Positions 27,299 to 36,939 of a stretch of 64,000 bases of DNA are shown in pieces. Made by a program: the position numbers and the translations under genes. The DNA comes from Flammeovirgaceae bacterium UBA5585 (GTDB lineage Bacteria; Bacteroidota; Bacteroidia; Cytophagales; Cyclobacteriaceae). The notes under the pieces are model-generated. The model was not told the origin of the DNA and ran no database searches. It worked only from the letters and a program-made list of their open reading frames with translations. Numbering within the stretch: position 1 is the first letter of the stretch; each line of letters begins with the position of its first letter. Where the stretch lies: contig DILT01000020.1 in assembly GCA_002425185.1 (NCBI GenBank), forward strand, positions 83,844 through 147,843, given 5' to 3'.

Positions 27299-28399
27299 AT
27301 GAAACCAAAAAAAATAATTTTTATCCTGTTCGTTTGCATGGCAGCGCTGTCTACCACCCGATGCAACAATGATGAAGGGATTACCTTTTCAATGAAAGAC
27401 GTAAGTGCTCGCGTTACCGGATTCAGCAATCCGAAAACCGGACCCGGGGCAGAACTTACGATTACCGGATCGCAGCTTGAAACGGTGCAACGTATATTTA
27501 TAGGAACCGAGCGGATATTAAAAAAAGACTTTGTAAGTCAAACTGAATCAGCTATCACATTCAATGTTCCAACTACTGTTGGAACCCACACCGATGGTAC
27601 ACTAACTGATGTGCTGGTGGTTTTTAATGGCCCTGAACGCGCCTTTACTAAAATTGAAGTAGTGCCTTTGCAAGCCATCAGCAGCTTCACTCCTTACGCT
27701 GCTGCACCCGGTGAAACCGTAACCATAATGGGCGTAAACTTTAATTTAGTGACGGGGGTAAAACTAGGTGATGTGAGCGCAACCATTACATCTCAATCGC
27801 CTACCCTGTTAAAGTTCACGATGCCCGCTGGCGCGGCAACAAACCGCATTACCTTAGTAGGCGAAGCAGGAAGTTCCAGAAGTGCTAACAACCTGGTTGC
27901 GTGTTCCGGCTCTCCGAATTCTCCTGATTGCGCCACAGCACTTAACTTAAACAGTGGCCTGGAATTAGGCACTGGCGATGACTTCACCAACTGGGGTAAA
28001 TGGAATGGAGGTTCATTCCAGGTTGCCACTACAGTACCGGGTGAATACTACCGTGGATCAAGAGCCCTTAAGGTAATTCGTGACGGATCCTTAGCCAGTG
28101 GTCAGTGGCGCATTCAATTCGTTTCCGATCCTGTTGCTACCGATATCGGATCATCGTACACGGTATATGTATGGGCACGCGCAGCCGTTGCCGGTGCCGG
28201 ATTTAGAGTTTCACTTAACCCGGATACTGGATTTTATCCAGGCGATGTAGCGGTAACTCCACAATGGCAGCAATTCAGTTTTGTTGTTCCAGGCGAACGA
28301 ATACAAAATGCTTCCACGCGTTTTGTACTTGATCTCAACGGAACCAACACGGCTGTTACCACATTTTATATTGATGACATAAAAGTGATTAAGAATTAG
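27299..28399 (+). CDS. SusE-position lipoprotein with two IPT/TIG domains and a CBM4/9-like module
   Basis: A 366-residue protein in the third slot of the Sus operon. A signal peptide ends near Cys22 (STTRC; the Arg before Cys makes a weak lipobox). Two IPT/TIG immunoglobulin-like domains follow (about 38-120, ARVTGFSNPKTGPGAELTITG; about 125-200, FTPYAAAPGETVTIMGVNF). Residues about 215-366 look like a CBM4/9-type jelly-roll (NLNSGLELG, YRGSRALKV, FYIDDIKV). The likely role is a spaced-out xylan-binding surface glycan protein. Strong hairpin termination follows the stop codon, so this closes the susCD operon. Confidence 0.82.
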   Translation: MKPKKIIFILFVCMAALSTTRCNNDEGITFSMKDVSARVTGFSNPKTGPGAELTITGSQLETVQRIFIGTERILKKDFVSQTESAITFNVPTTVGTHTDGTLTDVLVVFNGPERAFTKIEVVPLQAISSFTPYAAAPGETVTIMGVNFNLVTGVKLGDVSATITSQSPTLLKFTMPAGAATNRITLVGEAGSSRSANNLVACSGSPNSPDCATALNLNSGLELGTGDDFTNWGKWNGGSFQVATTVPGEYYRGSRALKVIRDGSLASGQWRIQFVSDPVATDIGSSYTVYVWARAAVAGAGFRVSLNPDTGFYPGDVAVTPQWQQFSFVVPGERIQNASTRFVLDLNGTNTAVTTFYIDDIKVIKN

Positions 28400-28426
28400 A
28401 GTTTTTTGTTAGGTTAAGTTTTCTGT

Positions 28427-28460
28427 CAATCGCGCCTTTACGGGCGCGATTGGCTTTTAA
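28427..28460 (+). terminator. Rho-independent terminator after the Sus operon
   Basis: CAATCGCGCC and GGCGCGATTG form a perfect 10-bp stem with a 6-base loop, followed by GCTTTTAAAT. The short T-run is modest but the stem is GC-rich. It separates the susCD operon from the GH10 gene, which starts at 28521. Confidence 0.8.
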
Positions 28461-28520
28461 ATCTGGGGCCTGTTCATTAAAACCGACAACAAATGCATAT
28501 TAATTTCTAACTTAAAACGA

Positions 28521-29810
28521 ATGAAGAAACCAATACAAATGAATTCAACTTTACTCTTGTCTGGTTGTGTGGCCTTGTTGATTTTCTTTAGTATTCACTC
28601 CGATGGTCAGATTGCCAACAACAAATGTAAATTCCTTGGCAACATTATCAGCAACAACATCCCGTCTTCTTTTAATACGTATTGGAACCAGGTAACCCCG
28701 GAGAATTCGGGAAAGTGGGGATCGGTGGAGGGCACACGAAATGTAATGAATTGGGGCGCACTTGATCTTGCCTACAACCATGCCAAAACCAATGGTTTCC
28801 CTTTTAAGCAGCATACCTTCGTATGGGGACAGCAACAACCTGCATGGATCACACAACTTATGAACAATACCGCTATACCACAGGAAGAGCGCTACGCAGA
28901 AGTACGGGCCGAAGTAGAACAATGGATACGGCTATACTGCGAACGATACCCCGATACAGACTTCATTGACGTTGTAAATGAACCCTTTCACGCCACTCCT
29001 TCTTACGATCTTGCGTTAGGCACTGGCTGGAACTGGGTGGTCTGGGCCTTTCAAAAAGCCCGTGAATATTGCCCGAATGCCAAACTTCATTTAAATGAAT
29101 ACAATATCCTCAACAGCGATGGCGCCACCAACAACTACCTGGCCCTGATCAACATACTGAAAGGACATAACCTTATAGATGGCATAGGAATACAATGCCA
29201 TCGGTTTGAGATCGAAAATGCACCCGTAACCCAACTTAAAAGTAATCTCGACAAACTGGCTACTTCTGGTCTTCCGATTTTTATAAGTGAATTTGATATC
29301 GGAAACCTGAATAATACCAGCACCGGTAACCCAACCACCGATGATAATGTTCAACTGGAAATTTATCAACGTGTTTTCCCTGTGCTGTGGACACACCCTG
29401 CTGTTGAAGGAATTACACTATGGGGTTACCTTCAGGGGCAAACCTGGCAAGCCACTGCATACCTTTTGCGAAATGACGGAACAGAACGACCGGCTTTAAC
29501 ATGGCTTAAATCATACGTACCAACTGTTCCGGGAGGTTCCTTTTGTTTAACTACAAGTCTTGACGAAGAAATTGATAATCTAAGTGTTTTTCCAAACCCC
29601 TCCAGTACCGGAAAATTTATCGTGGAATCCAGCAGCCGGTTTGAATTATCAATAACCTTACGTGATATGCAAGGTAAAATTGTTACTCAACAAACTGTAG
29701 CCACCAATAACGCAACAACCATAGATATATCTGATACACCAGGCCTGTACCTGTTGGAAGTTTTTGATGGTAAAAAAACAGTATATAAAAAGTTGATTGT
29801 ACAGCCCTAG
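28521..29810 (+). CDS. GH10 endo-1,4-beta-xylanase with T9SS sorting domain
   Basis: A 429-residue secreted xylanase. The signal peptide covers about residues 1-30. The GH10 barrel shows ENSGKWGSVEG, WGQQQPAW, the acid/base Glu154 in DVVNEPF and the nucleophile Glu257 in FISEFDIG. The last about 75 residues (VFPNPSSTGKF, LYLLEVFDGKKTVYKKLIV) are a type-A T9SS C-terminal domain, so the enzyme is delivered outside or onto the cell surface. It cuts the xylan backbone before import. The next gene (GH30) follows by 14 bases. Confidence 0.93.
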   Translation: MKKPIQMNSTLLLSGCVALLIFFSIHSDGQIANNKCKFLGNIISNNIPSSFNTYWNQVTPENSGKWGSVEGTRNVMNWGALDLAYNHAKTNGFPFKQHTFVWGQQQPAWITQLMNNTAIPQEERYAEVRAEVEQWIRLYCERYPDTDFIDVVNEPFHATPSYDLALGTGWNWVVWAFQKAREYCPNAKLHLNEYNILNSDGATNNYLALINILKGHNLIDGIGIQCHRFEIENAPVTQLKSNLDKLATSGLPIFISEFDIGNLNNTSTGNPTTDDNVQLEIYQRVFPVLWTHPAVEGITLWGYLQGQTWQATAYLLRNDGTERPALTWLKSYVPTVPGGSFCLTTSLDEEIDNLSVFPNPSSTGKFIVESSSRFELSITLRDMQGKIVTQQTVATNNATTIDISDTPGLYLLEVFDGKKTVYKKLIVQP

Positions 29811-29824
29811 AAAATATAATACCC

Positions 29825-31132
29825 ATGAGTTCAATTGATTATTCAAGCAAAATAATTGTCGGTATTTATTTATTTCTTGCCTGCCTGATAGCCTGTAGCC
29901 ATACCAAAGAACCTGAACCCTCACCTTCCATTCCCTTTAAAATACTTTCGATTGATCCAACCACTAGCTATCAAACCATAGCCGGTTTTGGCGGTGCTAA
30001 TCAAATGTGGGGCACACAATTCCCCACAGCAAGTGATATCAAAAAAGCTTTCGGGACAGATGAGTCTGATCTAGGGTTAAGTATATTCCGGGTGCGTGTT
30101 GCATCCAACCCGAATGAATGGCCATTGATTGTAAACGTAATTAAGGAAACTAAAAAGTATGGTGCTAAAATTCAGGCTTCTCCCTGGTCGCCACCAGCTG
30201 CTTTAAAAAGCAACGCTAACGATATTGGTGGGTATCTTCCTGAACAAAATTACGAAGCGTTTGCCAATCACCTTAACGAATTTATTGCCTACATGGCCTC
30301 TCAAAATGCCAGCATTGATGTCATATCCATTCAGAATGAACCCGATATTCAGGTGAGTTACGAGTCGTGTGATTGGACCTCTGCTCAAATAAGAAACTTC
30401 CTTAAAAATTACGGGCATCTTATAAACACAAGGCTTGCTGCTCCTGAATCATTCAACTTTAATCAATCGTTTACCAATGATATCATAAACGATAGTGATG
30501 CTGCCGCAAATATCGATATTGTAGCCGGGCATATTTATGGTAGTGGCCTCGCCCCTTTCCCTCTTGCAGAAGCAAAGGGGAAGGAAATCTGGATGACTGA
30601 ATATTTGATGAACCTAAACACTGGAAATGCTGGAGCCCCGGCATGGACCTCCTACAGCGAAGAAGCTATCTGGAACGAGACGCTCCAAATGCTTAATACT
30701 ATTCACCAGTCTATGATGCATAACTGGAACGCTTATATTTGGTGGTATTTGAAGCGCTACTACTCCTTTATTGGTGATGGCACCAATGGAACTGTTTCCG
30801 GTGAAATCCTGAAAAGAGGTTATGCGTTTTCACATTTTTCAAAATTTGTTCGACCGGGATTTAGGCGGATAAAAACTGAATTCGTGCAAGCTGAAGCACT
30901 AATTACAGCATACAAAAGTGATACACAAACCGTTGTCGTGCTCATTAATTCGGGCACCATACCAATCACGAATATCAGCATTAAGGTTTCAGGGCAAGCT
31001 CCAGTATCCGCAACACAATATGTTACCACGCAGTCTTTGGATAGAATGAAAACGCAACTCCAGGCTCAGGATGCAAACCTTGTTTTTTCATTACAACCTA
31101 AAAGTATAACAACCCTGGTGTTGGAGAATTAA
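29825..31132 (+). CDS. GH30 (GH30_8-like) glucuronoxylanase lipoprotein
   Basis: A 435-residue lipoprotein (lipobox LIAC, Cys24). The GH30 catalytic barrel has acid/base Glu172 in IQNEPD and nucleophile Glu259 in EIWMTEY, followed by WWYLKRYYS and RGYAFSHFSKFVRPG. These segments line up well with glucuronoxylan-specific GH30 subfamily 8 enzymes such as B. subtilis XynC. The Arg in YLKRYY is at the position of the Arg that recognises the 4-O-methylglucuronic acid side chain. A beta-sandwich (about 345-435) follows. With GH67 in the same locus, this points to glucuronoxylan. The XynC comparison is from memory. Confidence 0.87.
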   Translation: MSSIDYSSKIIVGIYLFLACLIACSHTKEPEPSPSIPFKILSIDPTTSYQTIAGFGGANQMWGTQFPTASDIKKAFGTDESDLGLSIFRVRVASNPNEWPLIVNVIKETKKYGAKIQASPWSPPAALKSNANDIGGYLPEQNYEAFANHLNEFIAYMASQNASIDVISIQNEPDIQVSYESCDWTSAQIRNFLKNYGHLINTRLAAPESFNFNQSFTNDIINDSDAAANIDIVAGHIYGSGLAPFPLAEAKGKEIWMTEYLMNLNTGNAGAPAWTSYSEEAIWNETLQMLNTIHQSMMHNWNAYIWWYLKRYYSFIGDGTNGTVSGEILKRGYAFSHFSKFVRPGFRRIKTEFVQAEALITAYKSDTQTVVVLINSGTIPITNISIKVSGQAPVSATQYVTTQSLDRMKTQLQAQDANLVFSLQPKSITTLVLEN

Positions 31133-31187
31133 ATACCAGAACCAAACCAAACAATGGCAGTCATCCAAATATTTAAAAAACAGAAAA

Positions 31188-32309
31188 ATGAAAACGCGAA
31201 ATACCCTTATCACTATCATCTTACCAGCACTTCTGCTCGCATCATGTACTAGCGACAAAGCATTAGCACCTGGTCCATCGCTAAAGAATACATTTATTAA
31301 TGACTTCCTTATCGGAACAGCCCTAAGCGCCAACCAGATCGAAGAAAAAGATTCTGTAGCGGATGTGTTAATCCGCGAGCAATTTAACGTACTCACTGCT
31401 GAGAATATTATGAAAAGCCTGTTCCTTCAACCCGAGTGGGGTAAGTTTGATTTTAGGTTAGCCGATAAATTAATTGACTATGGAACAAAAAATAAAATGA
31501 CCCTGGTGGGGCATACACTTGTTTGGCATAGTCAATTGCCACGCTATGTGCACCGCATTACCGATAAGGACTCGCTAACAGAATTCTTTACCAATCATAT
31601 CACTACCGTTGCTGCTCGCTACGATGGAAAAATACTGGGATGGGATGTTGTCAATGAAGCGCTGAATGAAGATGGAACCATGCGCGAATCCATTTTCTAC
31701 AAACTACTTGGTGAGAATTATGTAACGGAGGCATTCCGGTTAGCCCAACAAGCCGCACCAAATACCGAATTGTATTACAACGACTACAACATTGAGCAGC
31801 CTAAAAAAAGGGCGGGTGCCGTTGCCCTCATAAAGAAAATACAGGATGCAAATGTTCGCATTGACGGGGTTGGCATACAAGGCCATTGGCATGCCGGAAG
31901 AATTCCCCTGAAGGATATTGAAGAGAGTATTCTAGAATATTCAGCATTAGGTTTAAAAGTTATGATTACCGAGCTGGATGTGGAGTTGCTGCCCCGGAAT
32001 TTTACAGGAGCTGATATTAGCGAGCGCATGAAAATGAAAGACGATCCGGCTTTTAATCCATATATTTCAGGAATACCCGATAGTGTTCAGCAACAATTGG
32101 CAAATGACTATGAGGCATTGTTTAAATTATTTCTGAAACATAAAGACAAAATAACGCGGGTAACCTTCTGGGGTGTGAATGACGGACAAAGTTGGTTAAA
32201 TGGATGGCCCGTGCCCGGCAGAACCAACCATCCCCTTTTGTTCGACAGGGAATTTAAACCGAAACCAGCATTTTATAAAGTGATAGGCACCAAAGAAAAT
32301 GTTAACTAA
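31188..32309 (+). CDS. GH10 endo-xylanase lipoprotein
   Basis: A 373-residue enzyme with a clear lipobox LLASC (Cys20), so it should be anchored to the outer membrane or periplasmic face. GH10 motifs: GHTLVWHSQLP, acid/base Glu157 in GWDVVNEAL, nucleophile Glu262 in VMITELDVEL, and WGVNDGQSWL near the end. It has no T9SS domain, unlike the first GH10, so the two probably work in different compartments: one on polymer outside, this one on oligosaccharides at the cell or in the periplasm. Confidence 0.93.
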   Translation: MKTRNTLITIILPALLLASCTSDKALAPGPSLKNTFINDFLIGTALSANQIEEKDSVADVLIREQFNVLTAENIMKSLFLQPEWGKFDFRLADKLIDYGTKNKMTLVGHTLVWHSQLPRYVHRITDKDSLTEFFTNHITTVAARYDGKILGWDVVNEALNEDGTMRESIFYKLLGENYVTEAFRLAQQAAPNTELYYNDYNIEQPKKRAGAVALIKKIQDANVRIDGVGIQGHWHAGRIPLKDIEESILEYSALGLKVMITELDVELLPRNFTGADISERMKMKDDPAFNPYISGIPDSVQQQLANDYEALFKLFLKHKDKITRVTFWGVNDGQSWLNGWPVPGRTNHPLLFDREFKPKPAFYKVIGTKENVN

Positions 32310-32438
32310 AGGACGTAGTCACCTTGATGTCTTTTGATGCTTTCGAGTTTTAGCGGCAAAAGTCAATACCTCACAAAAGCAGTAAAGACTAATTTCAAAA
32401 AGTTCAATACAAGTTAATTACTAGCACGGCAGATTTTT

Positions 32439-33890
32439 ATGACCCCCAACCAGCAAAAATTATCAGTACTCGAAAAAGTAGGCTACAGCTTAGGCGACCT
32501 GGCCGCTAACCTGGTATTCCAAACACTCATCACTTACCTGGCTTATTTTTATACAGATATCTACAAGCTGGAAGCAAAGCACGCCTCTGCCATTATGCTA
32601 AGCGTTGGATTGGTAGCCGGCTTCGTTTTTAATCCGGTCATTGGTGCTCTGGCCGACAGAACACATTCCCGCTGGGGAAAATTTCGACCCTGGATATTGT
32701 GGACTGCCATCCCGCTGGGTTTAACTGCTTTGCTGGCCTTTAGCACGCCCAATTTTTCATATCCCGGAAAAGTACTATATGCAACAATCACGTACACATT
32801 TCTTTTACTATTATATGCCGCCAACAACCTACCCTACTCAGCCTTAAGCGGAGTACTTACAGGCGATATGCGGGAACGCAACAGCATGTCGGCTTACCGT
32901 TTTGTTGCTGTAATGTTCGCGCAATTTTTTGTACAGGTATTTATGCTGCCCATCATCATCTCAGCGGGTGATGGCGATAAAGCCATCGGTATTGAAAAGG
33001 TAATGACATGGTTGGCCGTTATCGGCATGGCGATGCTGCTGATTACATTTTTCACCACAAAAGAACGAATTGTCCCTAAGCCCGAACAAAAGTCGACCCT
33101 TAAAGAAGACTTGACTGATTTAAGTAAAAATAAACCCTGGCTGATCATGCTGGTGCTGACCACACTGGTATTCATTACCCTTGCAATGAAGGGAGGCTCG
33201 TATGTATACTACTTCAATAATTATGTTGACAAGCAAACACTAACAGATTTTGTACAACCAATACTAACACGTCTCTCCGCTATTGGAGTTAACTTCTTTG
33301 GTGAGGACCCTGTAGCTGCAGGCTTTGGCTTATTCAATGCCGGAGGAATTATTTTTATGATTGTTGGTATTGGATTATCCAAGCCACTGGCCGACAAGTA
33401 CGGCAAGCGAAACGTATTCGGTATTTGGTTAGTGATCTCCACTGTGTTTATCCTGTTCTTTTACTTTTTCTCATCGCAATCTGTAGGCCTTATGTTCATC
33501 TCCCAAATACTTCATGGCTTTTCGTACGGAGTAACCATACCTTTGCTTTGGGCCATGATAGCCGATGTTGCCGACTATAGCGAATGGAAAAATAACCGAA
33601 GGGCTACCGCCATAATTTTCTCAGCCATGATGGTAGGTTTAAAAATAGGATTGACCTTAGGTGGTGCCCTACTTGCATGGTTATTGGGCGTATTCAATTA
33701 TGTAGCCGGTGAACATGTCGCACAGCCGGCATCGGCCATTCAGGGTATAAAGTTATTAGTAAGCATCTTTCCCTCCATTCCGTTTTTAATCGGTGCCGCA
33801 TTGCTGTTCTTCTATGAAATCGACAAGAAAATGGAACTACAGATAGAGCGTGATCTTAATACCCGAAGAGAACAAGCAAAAGAAAGTTAA
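32439..33890 (+). CDS. GPH-family oligosaccharide:cation symporter (XynP-like)
   Basis: A 483-residue, 12-helix inner-membrane transporter. The start LEKVGYSLGDLAANLVF and the loop ADRTHSRWGKFRPWI (motif 2-3 of the glycoside-pentoside-hexuronide family) identify it; VADYSEWKNNRRATAIIFS is a further GPH signature. The likely cargo is xylobiose/xylo-oligosaccharides or xylosides, since a cytoplasmic GH43 xylosidase gene follows by 28 bases. The 129-base gap before it holds no hairpin or operator that I could see. Confidence 0.88.
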   Translation: MTPNQQKLSVLEKVGYSLGDLAANLVFQTLITYLAYFYTDIYKLEAKHASAIMLSVGLVAGFVFNPVIGALADRTHSRWGKFRPWILWTAIPLGLTALLAFSTPNFSYPGKVLYATITYTFLLLLYAANNLPYSALSGVLTGDMRERNSMSAYRFVAVMFAQFFVQVFMLPIIISAGDGDKAIGIEKVMTWLAVIGMAMLLITFFTTKERIVPKPEQKSTLKEDLTDLSKNKPWLIMLVLTTLVFITLAMKGGSYVYYFNNYVDKQTLTDFVQPILTRLSAIGVNFFGEDPVAAGFGLFNAGGIIFMIVGIGLSKPLADKYGKRNVFGIWLVISTVFILFFYFFSSQSVGLMFISQILHGFSYGVTIPLLWAMIADVADYSEWKNNRRATAIIFSAMMVGLKIGLTLGGALLAWLLGVFNYVAGEHVAQPASAIQGIKLLVSIFPSIPFLIGAALLFFYEIDKKMELQIERDLNTRREQAKES

Positions 33891-33918
33891 ATGAATAACT
33901 GATTAACGATAGATTACT

Positions 33919-34950
33919 ATGCCGGAAGATAGTATAGACCATATTGATTTTGACGAACTGAACCGTAAGGCAATTTCACAACCTTTGGTAACGCACATTT
34001 ACACAGCCGATCCGTCTGCTCATGTATTTGGTGGAAGAATTTATATCTACCCCTCGCATGATATTGAATCCAATATTCCCTTTGATGACCTGGGTAGTCA
34101 TTTTGCTATGGAGGATTATCATGTAATTTCTATGGATACACCCGATGGAAAGGCAATCGATCATGGATGCGCGCTACATGTAAAAGATGTACCCTGGGCT
34201 GAAAAACAAATGTGGGCTCCTGATGCAACCGAGAAAGATGGCATTTATTACTTATTCTTTCCGGCTAAAGATTATCAAGGAGTTTTCAGGATAGGTGTAG
34301 CCACCAGCAAATCGCCTGTGGGACCATTCATTCCTCAACCGGAAGCAATAAAAAATAGTTTTTCAATTGATCCTGCTGTTTTCAGAGACGATAACGGAAA
34401 GTACTACATGTATTTCGGGGGCATTTGGGGCGGGCAACTACAACGTTGGCGAACCGGAACCTTTAAAGCCGAAGGTGAAGGACCACTTGCACATCTGCCG
34501 AATGACGATGAGCCTGCACTATGCGCTAAAGTGGCAAGGCTAACGGATAATTTGCTGGAATTTGCGGAAACTCCTAAATATGTTGTGATTACGGATGAAA
34601 ATGGGGAACCACTACTAGCAGGCGATAATGAACGTAGATTTTTCGAAGCCAGCTGGATGCACAAGCATAACGGGAAATACTATTTCTCCTACTCAACAGG
34701 CGATACACATTTTATCTGTTATGCCATTGGCGATAATCCCTATGGCCCCTTCCGTTACGCAGGTAGAATCCTGCATCCGGTGGTTGGCTGGACATCGCAC
34801 CATTCTATTGTAAAGTTTAACGATACATGGTACCTGTTCTACCACGACTCCAGTCTATCGAAAGGCATTACCCATTTGCGCAGTATAAAAGTTACTGCGT
34901 TACACCATAACGATGATGGAACCATTCGGGAAATTTTTCCCTATCAATAA
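33919..34950 (+). CDS. GH43 beta-xylosidase/arabinofuranosidase, cytoplasmic
   Basis: A 343-residue five-bladed propeller enzyme without signal peptide. Catalytic base Asp31 is in YTADPSAHVF, the pKa-modulating Asp151 in FSIDPAVF, and the acid Glu243 in FFEASWMH. Motifs such as MWAPDATEKDGIYYLFFPAKD, WGGQLQRW and VVGWTSHHSIV resemble GH43 subfamily 1 enzymes that release xylose from xylo-oligosaccharides. No export signal plus the symporter gene just upstream means it should act on imported oligosaccharides. The next gene begins 5 bases after its stop. Confidence 0.9.
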   Translation: MPEDSIDHIDFDELNRKAISQPLVTHIYTADPSAHVFGGRIYIYPSHDIESNIPFDDLGSHFAMEDYHVISMDTPDGKAIDHGCALHVKDVPWAEKQMWAPDATEKDGIYYLFFPAKDYQGVFRIGVATSKSPVGPFIPQPEAIKNSFSIDPAVFRDDNGKYYMYFGGIWGGQLQRWRTGTFKAEGEGPLAHLPNDDEPALCAKVARLTDNLLEFAETPKYVVITDENGEPLLAGDNERRFFEASWMHKHNGKYYFSYSTGDTHFICYAIGDNPYGPFRYAGRILHPVVGWTSHHSIVKFNDTWYLFYHDSSLSKGITHLRSIKVTALHHNDDGTIREIFPYQ

Positions 34951-34955
34951 ATTTT

Positions 34956-36887
34956 ATGACAACCATGAGCCGCTCAGCATACCTCGCCTTAATCATCCTC
35001 TTGCACTCTTTTGTATTAATAGGCCAGGTAAAACTTCCGCGCATAATAAGTGATGGCGCAATTTTGCAACGCGACACTGAGTTGAAAATCTGGGGCTGGG
35101 CTTCGGCCGGTGAAACGGTTGAACTCACCCTTCATAAAAAAAAATTCAAAACACAGGCCGATGCCTCCGGCCACTGGACGATAAAACTTCCCAAACAACC
35201 TGCCGGTGGTCCGGTTGAAATGACCATCAAAGGCAAAAATCAAATCACTTTAAAAAATATTATGTTTGGTGATGTATGGTTTTGCAGCGGGCAAAGCAAT
35301 ATGGTACACCAAATGAACATTCACGATGTTACTTACGCGAAAGATATTGCTGAAGCTAACTACCCAGAAATAAGGCAGTTTCTTGTTCCTACACGAACCA
35401 ATCTTCAATCCGCTGAAGCAGATTTACAAGGTGGTTCATGGCAAGAGGCCATCGGTGAAAACGTTCGGCCGTTTTCAGCAGTAGCCTATTTCTTCGCCAA
35501 AAAACTTCACGAAAAATACCATGTTCCTATCGGGTTGATCAATGCCAGCGTGGGCGGCACGCCTATCGAAGCATGGACCAGTGAAGAAGGATTGAAAGAT
35601 TTTACTGAAGTAATCAAAACTATCCAACAAAACAAGGATACCGCTTTTGTGAATGCTGTTGACAGAACTGCTGCAGCGGCTGCCTACAAACCAAAACAAG
35701 AAACAGATTTAGGCCTGCTGGCCAATCCTAAATGGTACGAGGTCACCTATCAACCAAAAGGCTGGCGTAGCATAAATATACCCGGGTATTGGGAAGACCA
35801 GGGGCTAAAAGACCTGAATGGTGTAGTGTGGTACAGAAAAGAAATTGATGTACCGGTAGCCATGACGGGTAAAATAGCAAAAGTCTTTCTGGGAAGAATT
35901 GTTGATGCCGATGTACTTTACATCAATGGCAAACAGGTTGGCAATACTACTTATCAATATCCACAAAGGCGCTATTCTGTACCAGCCGATGTCTTGAAGC
36001 CGGGCAAAAATATTTTTGTGATAAAAGTAACCAATCAGGCCGGCAAAGGTGGGTTCGTTCCTGACAAGTCTTACTACCTGTTTACAGATAAGGATACCAT
36101 CGACTTAAAAGGTTACTGGCAATACAAAGTGGGCGATGTATTTGCTCCACGTCCACCCGTGCCTCCTTCCATTGCTTTACAAAATCAACCCACAGCATTG
36201 TATAATGCCATGGTAGCACCATTGACCCAATACACTATTAAAGGGATACTTTGGTACCAGGGCGAGAGCAATGCCGGGCGACCGGAAGAATATGCAAGGC
36301 TGTTACCGGCTTTAATCACCGACTGGAGAAACAAATGGAAACAACCCAACACGCCCTTTATCTACGCACAGCTACCAGGGTTTATGGAATACAACTACCT
36401 GCCCTCCGAAAGCAACTGGGCTAAACTACGAGAGTCACAACGTAAAGCATTATCTGTTCCCAACACCGCCATGACGGTAAACATCGACCTGGGTGAGTGG
36501 AATGATATTCATCCTGACAATAAGAAAGATGTTGGCGAGCGAATGGCACTGGCCGCATTGAAAATTGCTTACCAGGAAAATATTGTCTATTCAGGCCCCA
36601 TCTATAAGGAAGCAACTAATGAGGGAAATCAAATCACAATATCATTTAACCATACAGGAAGCGGTTTGATAACCAACGATGGTGAAACGCTCCGCGAGTT
36701 TGCTATTGCCGGTGCAGACAAAAAATTCGTTTGGGCTAATGCAAAAATTGAAGGGGATAAGGTAATTGTTTGGCATGACACTATTTCAAATCCAGTGTAT
36801 GTACGCTATGCATGGGCTGATAATCCTGATGTAAACCTGTACAACAAAGAAGGATTACCGGCTTCACCCTTCTCAACTGAAAAATAA
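34956..36887 (+). CDS. SGNH sialate-O-acetylesterase-family protein, likely acetylxylan esterase
   Basis: A 643-residue exported protein (signal about 1-23). The serine esterase block FCSGQSNM has nucleophile Ser111, NASVGGTPIEAW carries an oxyanion-type Gly, and ILWYQGESNAG and the C-terminal DIHPDNK give the remaining conserved positions of the sialate O-acetylesterase (SASA) fold. Residues about 255-370 look like an inserted GH2-type jelly-roll (PGYWEDQG, WYRKEIDVP, VLYINGKQVGN). Such architecture is known in acetylxylan esterases, and its place at the end of a xylanase operon supports removal of acetyl groups from xylan rather than sialic acid. Confidence 0.8.
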   Translation: MTTMSRSAYLALIILLHSFVLIGQVKLPRIISDGAILQRDTELKIWGWASAGETVELTLHKKKFKTQADASGHWTIKLPKQPAGGPVEMTIKGKNQITLKNIMFGDVWFCSGQSNMVHQMNIHDVTYAKDIAEANYPEIRQFLVPTRTNLQSAEADLQGGSWQEAIGENVRPFSAVAYFFAKKLHEKYHVPIGLINASVGGTPIEAWTSEEGLKDFTEVIKTIQQNKDTAFVNAVDRTAAAAAYKPKQETDLGLLANPKWYEVTYQPKGWRSINIPGYWEDQGLKDLNGVVWYRKEIDVPVAMTGKIAKVFLGRIVDADVLYINGKQVGNTTYQYPQRRYSVPADVLKPGKNIFVIKVTNQAGKGGFVPDKSYYLFTDKDTIDLKGYWQYKVGDVFAPRPPVPPSIALQNQPTALYNAMVAPLTQYTIKGILWYQGESNAGRPEEYARLLPALITDWRNKWKQPNTPFIYAQLPGFMEYNYLPSESNWAKLRESQRKALSVPNTAMTVNIDLGEWNDIHPDNKKDVGERMALAALKIAYQENIVYSGPIYKEATNEGNQITISFNHTGSGLITNDGETLREFAIAGADKKFVWANAKIEGDKVIVWHDTISNPVYVRYAWADNPDVNLYNKEGLPASPFSTEK

Positions 36888-36939
36888 ATTTTGCGCCAAG
36901 TTTAAAGACAGCAATAAAGCCCTCCTTTAATCAAACAAA

